Shown here: positions 1-5,660 of the stretch, in pieces | Position numbering within the stretch: the first letter of the stretch is position 1 | Layout of the letters: every line of letters starts with the position of its first letter | Source of the DNA: Anaerolineae bacterium | GTDB lineage: Bacteria > Chloroflexota > Anaerolineae > J102 | Assembly (NCBI GenBank): GCA_027036755.1 | Contig: JALWDV010000033.1 | Span: 1-5,712 of the forward strand | Direction of reading: 5' to 3' | Length of the DNA stretch: 5,712 bases | Program-made: the position numbers and the translations under genes | The notes under the pieces: generated by a model | Database searches by the model: none | The model's input: the letters and a program-made list of their open reading frames with translations, nothing else | What the model was told of the DNA's origin: nothing

Positions 1-144
1 GAAAAAACCTTCAACACGGAGGCGCAGAGCGCACGGAGGAAGAAAAAGGTGAGACTTGGAGAGGAATTCCTCTGTGAACTACCACTATTTTCTCCGTGTC
101 CTCCGTGTCTCCGTGTTGAAATGACCTTTTTGTAGTGGAGCCAT
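1..144. repeat. 144-bp palindromic intergenic repeat, copy 1 (CACGGAG family)
   Basis: This is about 93% identical (about 10 differences, one of them an indel) to 4465-4607. The ends are inverted: TTCAACACGGAG at 10-21 is perfectly complementary to CTCCGTGTTGAA at 109-120. The arms continue inward as repeated CACGGAG-type units, with ACGGAGGAAGAAAA on the left and TTTTCTCCGTGTCC on the right. The centre is a perfect 14-nt palindrome, AGAGGAATTCCTCT, at 60-73. No protein is encoded. The element starts at the first base of the window, so its true left end may lie outside. I recognise the sequence style as a dispersed bacterial intergenic repeat but cannot give it an established family name. Confidence 0.85.
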
Positions 145-232
145 GAATGTTCACAACTTAAATTCAATACTTCACGACTTTCCCTGGCCTACCGATTTGA
201 AATCAGGGCCAAGCGCGGCCCCCACCTTTTGT

Positions 233-264
233 TCCTCCCCCGCTTCGAGACGGGCGGGGGAGGA
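233..264. repeat. C-run/G-run hairpin, copy 1
   Basis: CCTCCCCCGC at 234-243 pairs perfectly with GCGGGGGAGG at 254-263, and the flanking T233/A264 extends the stem to 11 bp. The loop is 10 nt and begins TTCGAGA. The same core (CCTCCCCC, GCTTCG, then GGGGGAGGAG) recurs at 5623-5660, so this is a small dispersed hairpin family. No T-run follows, so a terminator role is not supported. Confidence 0.7.
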
Positions 265-322
265 GATAAGGAAGGGTGATTAGATGGGCCGCCTGTCAGC
301 CTGCGCAGACAGACGCCTTTCG

Positions 323-356
323 CGCCGAAAATGTCCCTGAAGAGGGACATGCGGCG
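323..356. repeat. Two-tier hairpin
   Basis: ATGTCCCT at 331-338 and AGGGACAT at 343-350 form a perfect 8-bp stem with a GAAG loop. A second helix, CGCCG at 323-327 with CGGCG at 352-356, extends it across a small AAA/G internal loop. A 13-bp stem is too good for chance. Whether it is a transcribed RNA structure or a DNA-level palindrome cannot be told from one copy. Confidence 0.6.
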
Positions 357-447
357 GAACGCCCTGAGACCTGAATTTATTCGGCGTGTGCTTGCGGATG
401 AAGTCGTGATCTACTGAAATCGGTCATAGTGTCGTTGGCCACGTCCG

Positions 448-543
448 CCCGGCGATGAAGTCGCCGGGCTACAAAACAGCGCCGGATAAATCCGGCTAGC
501 CCCGCAGGGGCGCTGTTTCTAGCCGGGGGACTTCATCCCCCGG
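448..543. repeat. Compound palindrome folding as a three-way junction between two hairpins
   Basis: The left hairpin pairs CCCGGCGA (448-455) with TCGCCGGG (461-468). The right hairpin pairs CCGGGGG (523-529) with CCCCCGG (537-543). Between them ACAGC (476-480) pairs with GCTGT (512-516), closing two perfect hairpins: GCCGGA/TCCGGC (481-486/491-496, TAAA loop) and GCCCC/GGGGC (499-503/507-511, GCA loop). The outer segments are also complementary to each other: GATGAAGT at 454-461 with ACTTCATC at 530-537. The whole 454-537 block is therefore an imperfect inverted repeat that can fold either as one long arm pair or as separate hairpins. It contains no gene. Confidence 0.8.
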
Positions 544-553
544 TGCTGGCGGC

Positions 554-568
554 GGGCGCGAAGCGCCC
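554..568. repeat. Short GC hairpin next to the compound palindrome
   Basis: GGGCGC at 554-559 pairs with GCGCCC at 563-568 across a GAA loop. It lies 10 bases beyond the larger palindromic element and may be its outer part. Confidence 0.45.
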
Positions 569-851
569 CGGGCCTATAACCGGATTATTTTGTCAATGTT
601 CATCAATGACGTGCATGGCAGATGATTTTCAAACAGGATGAGAGCATACAAAACTGATAATGCAAGTATAAGGTAGCCTCACAGTCTAAAGCAATCTTTT
701 GGGGCCAAAAAGTGCTCTTTGGTCGCGTAAGTCGTTCGGGCGGATGCGTTCCTGCGGATTTGAATGGGGCGCCCGCTTTGGGGCGTGCAGGATGATCGGG
801 CCGGGATGAGACCGAAACGGTTTTCTTATTCGCGCCTCTCGTGATGAATTA
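569..851. other. Intergenic spacer without recognisable gene
   Basis: I find no credible open reading frame, tRNA or repeat here. The only structure is a modest hairpin, GGCCAAA (703-709) with TTTGGTC (718-724), an 8-nt loop and one G-T pair, with no T-run after it. A GATAAT at 656-661 resembles a -10 box but has no convincing -35 partner. Base composition is more AT-rich at 575-700 than in the flanking repeats. Confidence 0.5.
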
Positions 852-860
852 TGCTATAAT
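852..860 (+). promoter_or_regulatory. Extended -10 promoter for the coiled-coil/selB operon
   Basis: TGCTATAAT is a perfect extended -10 element: TG, one base, then the consensus TATAAT at 855-860. At the usual 17-bp spacing the -35 position reads GCGCCT, which is poor and fits an extended -10 promoter that does not need a strong -35. Transcription would begin near 867, giving a leader of about 110 nt before the ATG at 976. No operator-like inverted repeat overlaps it. Confidence 0.65.
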
Positions 861-866
861 GCCATG

Positions 867-975
867 CAGGCTGTCGGGCGTTGTGATGGAAATTCCCGAA
901 ATCTAAATCCATCGTCCTGGCGCACTGCCCTCCACCAGCATCAAGCATCCTTATTTTCGCCGAAAACAAACGATT
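867..975 (+). other. Probable 5' leader of the operon, with a mini-ORF
   Basis: If transcription starts near 867, this is untranslated leader. It holds a possible seven-codon ORF, GTG-ATG-GAA-ATT-CCC-GAA-ATC-TAA (883-906), with no Shine-Dalgarno. GATGGA (885-890) can pair with TCCATC (908-913) across it. The segment just before the ATG at 976 is A-rich and has no GGAG-like site. No known riboswitch pattern is recognisable. A regulatory role is only a possibility. Confidence 0.25.
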
Positions 976-2193
976 ATGGACAACACACAACTGGCCCAAA
1001 TGGTGACCTGGCTTGACGAGCAGCATCGTCGAGATCGAGAGGAGCTCACCAAACTCCAACAGCGCGTCGAAGCGCAGACCAATACTCTGCAGGAACAGGC
1101 CCGGCGCATCAAAACTCTTGAGTCGCAACTTTCCTCCGCAAAAATGCAGCTCGGGCGTTTTGAGCAGATCGACGAAGCGCTCCAGAACATGCGCAATGAG
1201 TTGACGATCATGGTCAACGCCCAGACGGAGGAAATAGCGAAAACGCGTCGCGAACTGGAACAATCCAGAATGACGGATCGTCAGGCGAATTCTCGAGCCA
1301 TTGCAGAGCTGCGCAAAGAGCTGGGGCGCATCCGCCTGTTGGAGGAGGAGCAGAAAGTCCGCAAGGCCGAAGTGCAACGGTTGAGCGAGCTGACCATTGC
1401 TTTGCGTCACGACTTCACCAACCTCAACAAGGATATCGACGAACGCACGCGCAATCTTCCTTATCTGGTGGAGCAACGCAACCATGACAACCGCCGCATC
1501 GCCCAACTGCAACAGGAAAATATCGAGCTGTTCAAACGCCTTGAAGCAGCCGTGAATAAATTGCAGCTTCTTGAATACAAGCTGCAAAAGATCGAGGGCT
1601 TGGTTGCTCCTCTTTCTGAGACCATCGAAGATGTAAAGCGCACGCAGGCGCAATTCATCGAATCGCTGAAACTGGCTGACGCCGACCGGCAGCGGCAGAT
1701 GGCGGAATGGCAGGATACGCTGGAGACGCAGTTTGCGTTGATCGAGGATCAGCGCAAACGGTTCAACGAGATGATGGCGCTCAAAGACGAAATCCGGCGC
1801 GTTCTTTCTGAACTGGACAAATTCCGCGAGGGGATGCAGCGCGAGCAGGAGCAGGTGGCTGCGTTGCAGCGTCTGGCTGAAGCGCGCATGCAGAAGGATA
1901 TGGAGAGCTTCCAGGCCGATAACGAGAAGCGATGGAAGAAGCAGCTTCTGGATTGGCAATATCGCTGGGATCAGCAGGCTCAGATGAACGCCGCCATCAA
2001 CGATCGATTCCCGATCATCCAGAACAAACTCGATCTCTTTGATGAGCTCTTGCAGATGATGTGGGCCGTCTTGGATGAACAAAGCCGGGCGAATCTGACA
2101 GCCTCGCAGAAATGGCTTTCGCAAATTCAGTCGATAGCGGAACAACGAGAGCGCATCTATAAAAAGCACAAAGAAGTGGAGCAACCCGCCTGA
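976..2193 (+). CDS. Coiled-coil protein of unknown function, first gene of the selB operon
   Basis: This 405-residue protein is almost entirely predicted helix. It is dominated by Glu, Gln, Arg and Leu in heptad-like spacing, has no cysteine, and shows no signal peptide or membrane segment, so it is probably cytoplasmic. Prolines occur only near residues 162, 212, 346 and 404, dividing it into proline-free helical stretches of about 160, 50, 130 and 55 residues. Tryptophans cluster near the C-terminus (KRWKKQLLDWQYRWDQQ). I see no ATPase, nuclease or nucleotide-binding motif, and resemblance to SMC or myosin rods is compositional only. ATG 976 is the first possible start: the frame is closed upstream by TAA at 904-906 with no ATG, GTG or TTG between. 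There is no Shine-Dalgarno. It ends with TGA six bases before selB, so the two genes are surely co-transcribed. By eye its GC content is lower than that of selB. Confidence 0.88.
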   Translation: MDNTQLAQMVTWLDEQHRRDREELTKLQQRVEAQTNTLQEQARRIKTLESQLSSAKMQLGRFEQIDEALQNMRNELTIMVNAQTEEIAKTRRELEQSRMTDRQANSRAIAELRKELGRIRLLEEEQKVRKAEVQRLSELTIALRHDFTNLNKDIDERTRNLPYLVEQRNHDNRRIAQLQQENIELFKRLEAAVNKLQLLEYKLQKIEGLVAPLSETIEDVKRTQAQFIESLKLADADRQRQMAEWQDTLETQFALIEDQRKRFNEMMALKDEIRRVLSELDKFREGMQREQEQVAALQRLAEARMQKDMESFQADNEKRWKKQLLDWQYRWDQQAQMNAAINDRFPIIQNKLDLFDELLQMMWAVLDEQSRANLTASQKWLSQIQSIAEQRERIYKKHKEVEQPA

Positions 2194-2199
2194 TCTCCC

Positions 2200-4098
2200 A
2201 TGAAAGTCATCGCCACGGCCGGCCATGTCGACCACGGGAAATCCACCCTCATTCAGGCCCTGACGGGCATTGATCCCGATCGGCTGCAGGAGGAAAAGCA
2301 GCGGGGCATGACCATCGACCTGGGCTTTGCCTGGCTTACGTTGCCCGATGGCGAGCCCGTGGGCATCGTGGATGTGCCGGGTCACATCGACTTCATCAAG
2401 AATATGGTGGCGGGCATCGGCGCGGTGGATGCGGCCCTGCTGGTGGTGGCCGCGGATGAAGGCGTCATGCCCCAGACTCACGAGCATCTGGCGGTGCTGG
2501 ATTTGTTGAACATCCCCCGCGGGGTGGTGGCCCTGACCAAAATCGACATGATCGATGAGGAGGGCTGGCTGGAGCTGGTGCAGGAGGAGGTGCGGGAGGA
2601 GCTGTCCGGAACCACGCTGGCCCGCGCACCCATCGTGCCCGTCTCCGCCTATACAGGCCAGGGACTGGACGCGTTGCTGCAAGCTCTGGCCGATGTGCTG
2701 GCCCAGGCTCCGCCGCATCCCGCGTCCGGCCCGCCGCGGCTGTTCATCGATCGGGCCTTTAGCATGACGGGGTTCGGCGCCGTGGTCACCGGCACGCTGA
2801 AAGAGGGCGTGCTGCGGGTGGGGGATGAGGTGGTCATCGAGCCGGGCGAGCTCAAGGCCCGCATCCGCGGCATGCAATCCCACAAGCAGAGCATCGAGCA
2901 GGCCCTGCCCGGCTCCCGGGTGGCGGTGAATCTCAGCGGTCTGCATTCCAGCCAGCTTCATCGCGGCCAGGTGCTCACCACGCCGGGCCGGGTCAAAAGC
3001 GCCAAACGGGTGGATGTGCGCCTGCGAGCCTGGGATGATGCGCCCGCCATCCTGCGGCACAACATGGAAATCACCTTTCATAGCGGCTCGGCCGAGACTG
3101 TGGGCAAGCTGCGGCTGCTGGAGGGGGATGAACTGCTGCCCGGCGAGGAGGCCTGGGCGCAGATCGAATTGCGAGACCCGGTGGCGGTGAGCCGCGGCGA
3201 TCGTTTCATCATCCGCCGGCCCTCGCCCAGCGCCACCCTGGGCGGCGGCGTCATCATCGATCCCGCGCCGCGGCGTCGACACAAACGGCGTCGGCCCGAG
3301 CTTTTCCGGCGCTTCGATGCACTCCTGCGCAACGATCCGGTGGAGCTGACCGCGTTGATCATCTCAGAGCAGGGGCCCGTCGCCCCCGCCGACATCGGCC
3401 GGGCGTTGCAGCTTTCGCCCCAGCAGGTGCAGGCCGCGCTGAAGGAGCTGCGAGCTTCGGGCCAGGCGTGGCCCCTGGCCCAGGATGCGCCCGAGGCCGA
3501 TCTGATGACCGACGCCGCGTGGGAGCGCATCAGCAGCCGCATGACTCGCATCCTGCGGGCCTACCACGATGAGCATCCCTCCTGGCCGGGCGCGCCCCGA
3601 GAGGAGCTGAAGAGCCGTCTGCAGCCCCGGGACGGCTGGAGCGCCCGCACCTTCAGCGCCATCGTCGAGCGGGCGCTGAGCCAGGGACTTATTCGCGAAG
3701 ATGGCGGCTATTTGGCCCTGGCCGGGTTTACGCCCGGGTTCGACGCCCGCCAGCAAAAGGCGGTGGATGCGTTGCTGGCCCGATTCCGGGCGCAGCCCTA
3801 CACCCCGCCCTCGGTGCGGCAGGCGCTGGAGCTGGTGGATGAGGAGACCCTGACCGCGCTGCTGCAACGCGGCGATCTCATCAAACTGGGTCCGGATATC
3901 CTCTTCGCACGGGAGACATACGATGACATGGTCTCCCGCACCGTCGCGTTTCTGCGGGAAAACGGCCAGATCACCGTGGCCCAATGCCGCGATCTTTTTG
4001 GAGCCAGCCGCAAATACATCCTCGCCTTTCTCGAACATCTCGACCGTGAGCGCATCACCCGCCGCGAGGGCGATTACCGCATATTGTTCCGTAAATAG
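2200..4098 (+). CDS. selB: Selenocysteine-specific translation elongation factor SelB
   Basis: SelB is the GTPase that carries Sec-tRNA(Sec) to the ribosome and binds the SECIS hairpin downstream of a recoded UGA. At 632 residues it has the usual length (E. coli about 614). The G domain shows G1 GHVDHGKST (8-16), T38, G3 DVPGH (58-62, with H62 as the catalytic-histidine equivalent), G4 TKID (113-116) and G5 SAYTGQG (149-155). Domain II has IDRAF then GFGAVVTGT (191-199). D184, R185 and R240 line up with E. coli D180, R181 and R236, implicated in Sec recognition. Domain III ends near GGGVIIDP (348-355). Four winged-helix domains follow, roughly 367-430, 438-513, 518-575 and 581-632. The second carries HPSWPGAPREEL, and the last, SECIS-binding one carries FGASRKYILAFLEHLDR. 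There is no good Shine-Dalgarno (GGAG lies 18 nt upstream), so translation is probably coupled to the preceding gene. All motifs are intact. Confidence 0.97.
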   Translation: MKVIATAGHVDHGKSTLIQALTGIDPDRLQEEKQRGMTIDLGFAWLTLPDGEPVGIVDVPGHIDFIKNMVAGIGAVDAALLVVAADEGVMPQTHEHLAVLDLLNIPRGVVALTKIDMIDEEGWLELVQEEVREELSGTTLARAPIVPVSAYTGQGLDALLQALADVLAQAPPHPASGPPRLFIDRAFSMTGFGAVVTGTLKEGVLRVGDEVVIEPGELKARIRGMQSHKQSIEQALPGSRVAVNLSGLHSSQLHRGQVLTTPGRVKSAKRVDVRLRAWDDAPAILRHNMEITFHSGSAETVGKLRLLEGDELLPGEEAWAQIELRDPVAVSRGDRFIIRRPSPSATLGGGVIIDPAPRRRHKRRRPELFRRFDALLRNDPVELTALIISEQGPVAPADIGRALQLSPQQVQAALKELRASGQAWPLAQDAPEADLMTDAAWERISSRMTRILRAYHDEHPSWPGAPREELKSRLQPRDGWSARTFSAIVERALSQGLIREDGGYLALAGFTPGFDARQQKAVDALLARFRAQPYTPPSVRQALELVDEETLTALLQRGDLIKLGPDILFARETYDDMVSRTVAFLRENGQITVAQCRDLFGASRKYILAFLEHLDRERITRREGDYRILFRK

Positions 4099-4101
4099 AT
4101 C

Positions 4102-4174
4102 TCACGCAAAGACGCCAAGGCGCAAAGGGAAAAAGAAGCAAAGAATTCCTGGCGGCTGTTGCGTCTTTGCGTGA
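4102..4174. repeat. CACGCAAAG palindromic repeat after selB
   Basis: TCACGCAAAGACGC at 4102-4115 is perfectly complementary to GCGTCTTTGCGTGA at 4161-4174. The left arm continues as CAAGGCGCAAAGG, giving CAAAG-type units spaced about 9 nt apart. The element begins 4 nt after the selB stop, so it would form a long hairpin at the 3' end of the operon mRNA. It could stabilise the message or help termination, but no T-run follows. The design resembles the CACGGAG repeats at 1-144 and 4465-4607 and the CACGAAG repeat at 5442-5524. Confidence 0.75.
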
Positions 4175-4181
4175 AACTTCA

Positions 4182-4291
4182 CGTCATTTCGAGGGAGCGC
4201 AGCGACCGAAAGGTGCGATGCACTTACGGCAGGCCCAAGTGCGTCGCACCTGGGAGATAGATTCCTCCTTCCTGCGGTCGCCGGAATGACG
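4182..4291. repeat. Nested palindromic repeat (CGTCATTTCGAG family)
   Basis: Three nested inverted pairs are visible: CGTCATT (4182-4188) with AATGACG (4285-4291); GCGACCG (4202-4208) with CGGTCGC (4275-4281); and a 15-bp stem AGGTGCGATGCACTT (4211-4225) with AAGTGCGTCGCACCT (4237-4251). The 15-bp stem has a single T-G wobble and an 11-nt loop. The element could fold as one long branched hairpin. It encodes nothing and is of the dispersed intergenic type. Only one copy lies in the window. Confidence 0.75.
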
Positions 4292-4307
4292 CGTAATCCG
4301 TAAGGTC

Positions 4308-4356
4308 GTCACGCATCACGCGTTACGCATTACGCATCACGTATCACGCATCACGT
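4308..4356. repeat. Seven tandem heptamers, consensus RTYACGY
   Basis: The units are GTCACGC, ATCACGC, GTTACGC, ATTACGC, ATCACGT, ATCACGC and ATCACGT, in register for 49 bp without interruption. All seven keep TYACG, and variation is limited to transitions at positions 1, 3 and 7. Just upstream, GCGTAAT (4291-4297) is the reverse complement of the unit ATTACGC (4329-4335). There is no spacer, so this is a short minisatellite and not a CRISPR array. Confidence 0.8.
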
Positions 4357-4464
4357 GTTTGGCTTTCCGCCCCACGCTGGTCGCGAGGCGTTTTCATCAG
4401 CATCGGCGAGCTTTCGCCCGCGTCGTCTGCGAAGGCCATTCGCTTTCCCATCTTTGGCTGTACT
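4357..4464. other. Unique spacer between repeats
   Basis: These 108 bp separate the heptamer array from the second 144-bp repeat. I see no convincing promoter box, hairpin or open reading frame on the plus strand. The map promoter may lie here or inside the repeat that follows, but no good -10/-35 pair is visible in either. Confidence 0.4.
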
Positions 4465-4607
4465 GAAAAAACCTTCAACACGGAGGCACAGAGCGCACGG
4501 AGGGAGAAAAAGGTGAGATTTGGAGAGAAATTTCTCTGTGAACGACCACTATTTTCTCCGTGTCCTCCGTGTCTCCGTGGTGAATGACCTTTTTGCAGTG
4601 GAGTCAT
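4465..4607. repeat. 143-bp palindromic intergenic repeat, copy 2 (CACGGAG family)
   Basis: This copy aligns end to end with 1-144. It starts with the same GAAAAAACCTTCAACACGG and ends at the same GTGGAG(C/T)CAT. The central 14-nt palindrome here is AGAGAAATTTCTCT (4524-4537), which differs from copy 1 at two paired positions and stays perfect. The outer right arm has CTCCGTGGTGAA, one mismatch from the perfect complement seen in copy 1. It ends 15 nt before the map start codon, so it lies in the map promoter or leader. Confidence 0.85.
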
Positions 4608-4622
4608 CTTTGAGAGTAAATC

Positions 4623-5399
4623 ATGTTCCGAAACACCCAACTCAAATCGAAAAAAGATATCCAGAGATTGCGGGACGCGAATCGCCTCGTGGCCGAAACC
4701 TTCGAGATGCTGCGGGAGCATGTGCAGCCGGGCGCGAAGCTCAGCGACCTGGATCGCATTGCGGAGGAGTTCATCGTCAAGCATGGGGCCAGGGTGCTCT
4801 ACAAAGGCTATACCGGCGGCAGCCGCAGCACGCCGCCCTTCCCGGGCACCATCTGCGCCTCGGTCAACGAGGAGATATGCCACGGCATTCCCGATGATCG
4901 CATCCTGAACGAGGGCGACATCATTGGCGTGGATATCGGTCTGCGGCTGCGGGGCTGGTGCGGCGACGCCTGCGTCACCTATCCGGTGGGGGAGATCTCG
5001 GAGGATGCCCAACGCCTGCTGGAGGTGACCGAGCAGGCGCTGTACATCGGCATCGAGGCTGCGCAGCCGGGCGCTTATCTGCACGACATCGGCGCGGCCA
5101 TTCAGGATTTCGTCGAAGCCCGGGGCATGAGCGTGGTGCGCGAATGGGGCGGGCATGGCATCGGGCGCGAGTTGCACGAGCCGCCTTCGGTGTCGCACGT
5201 GCGCATGCCCACGCGCGGGCCCAAGCTGCGCCCGGGCATGGTCTTCACCATCGAACCGATGATCAATCTGGGCCGTCCCGATTGGGTTCTGCTGGATGAC
5301 GGCTGGACGGTCATCACCCGCGACCGCTCCCTCTCTGCCCAGTTCGAGCACACTCTGGCCATCACGCCCAAAGGTCCGGTGATTTTGTCGAAGTTGTAG
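4623..5399 (+). CDS. map: Methionine aminopeptidase, type I
   Basis: This cytoplasmic metalloenzyme removes the initiator methionine from nascent proteins whose second residue is small. At 258 residues it has the length of a catalytic domain alone, with no N-terminal zinc-finger extension and no type II insert. All five metal ligands of the pita-bread fold are present: D104 (GVDIG), D115 (WCGDACVTYPVG), H178 (GGHGIGRELHEPP), E211 (FTIEPM) and E242 (AQFEHT), each seven residues beyond the E. coli positions. H87 in ICHGIP and H185 in LHEPP match the substrate-contacting histidines. A few extra residues (GGSRSTPPF) precede the conserved ICASVNEE segment. ATG 4623 must be at or upstream of the true start, because TAA at 4617-4619 closes the frame; GAGAG at 4612-4616 is a weak Shine-Dalgarno at proper distance. 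It is probably transcribed separately from selB, since 524 bp of repeats lie between. Confidence 0.96.
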   Translation: MFRNTQLKSKKDIQRLRDANRLVAETFEMLREHVQPGAKLSDLDRIAEEFIVKHGARVLYKGYTGGSRSTPPFPGTICASVNEEICHGIPDDRILNEGDIIGVDIGLRLRGWCGDACVTYPVGEISEDAQRLLEVTEQALYIGIEAAQPGAYLHDIGAAIQDFVEARGMSVVREWGGHGIGRELHEPPSVSHVRMPTRGPKLRPGMVFTIEPMINLGRPDWVLLDDGWTVITRDRSLSAQFEHTLAITPKGPVILSKL

Positions 5400-5441
5400 G
5401 TAACTGCTCAGGTAGCCTGATTTGGCCTCGAGATCGTCTGT

Positions 5442-5529
5442 CCACGAAGGCTCGAAGGGACGAAGACACGAAGAAAATCCTTATTTCTCACCCTTCGCGC
5501 CTTCGTGTCGTCGTGTCTTCGTGGTTTTT
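5442..5529. repeat. CACGAAG palindromic repeat, possible map terminator
   Basis: CCACGAAG at 5442-5449 pairs with CTTCGTGG at 5517-5524. Both arms are built of reiterated units: CGAAGG, ACGAAG and ACACGAAG on the left, and CTTCG, CGTGTCG and CGTGTCTTCG on the right. This gives an imperfect stem of over 30 bp. Five T residues follow immediately (5525-5529), so it could end the map transcript as an intrinsic terminator. The long imperfect stem is unlike a typical compact terminator. It has the same design as the CACGGAG and CACGCAAAG elements. Confidence 0.7.
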
Positions 5530-5622
5530 GGCCTTGCTACGTTAGTAGTTGGACAATGTCAAATTCCCTCAAAATACATCCAGCAACTTCAAATTTTGTC
5601 TGGTGACAAGCCCCCCTCCCGG
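5530..5622. other. Spacer without recognisable gene
   Basis: This AT-richer segment has no credible ORF. A small hairpin, TTGTC (5596-5600) with GACAA (5605-5609) and a TGGT loop, is present. TTGGAC at 5549-5554 resembles a -35 box, but the -10 position reads AAATAC, so a promoter is not supported. Confidence 0.4.
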
Positions 5623-5660
5623 CCTCCCCCCGCTTCGGCTGACGCCTTGCAGGGGGAGGA
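5623..5660. repeat. C-run/G-run hairpin, copy 2
   Basis: CCTCCCCC at 5623-5630 pairs with GGGGGAGG at 5652-5659. The left arm continues into CGCTTCGG, as in the element at 233-264, and the right arm is followed by AG as there. The loop is longer (about 21 nt against 10), and the stem is shorter. Confidence 0.6.

Noticed and set aside
143..283. A 46-codon plus-strand ORF starting at the end of repeat copy 1.
   Set aside because: It runs through the C-run/G-run hairpin, has no Shine-Dalgarno, and its composition does not look protein-like.
721..790. Possible tRNA, in particular selC, on the minus strand because of a TTCAAATCC stretch near 755-765.
   Set aside because: The flanking five bases on each side do not pair into a T stem, and no acceptor stem or anticodon arm fits. 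I found no tRNA anywhere in the window.
826..3282. An 818-codon open frame on the minus strand covering the coiled-coil gene and the first part of selB.
   Set aside because: Its codons are in exact register with the sense codons. It stays open because both genes rarely use TTA, CTA or TCA, whose complements are stops, and because the two genes happen to share a frame. The product is His/Leu/Gln-rich with no recognisable domain, and SelB on the other strand is certain.
4308..4356. CRISPR array.
   Set aside because: The units are 7 bp and contiguous, with no unique spacers; no cas gene is present.
4344..5351. A 335-codon minus-strand frame opposite map and the upstream repeat.
   Set aside because: It runs antisense through a complete map gene and through the 144-bp palindromic repeat, which is not coding. 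No domain is recognisable in the product.
5549..5577. Promoter with TTGGAC as -35.
   Set aside because: The -10 position at 17-bp spacing (AAATAC) matches the consensus poorly, and no gene follows within the window.
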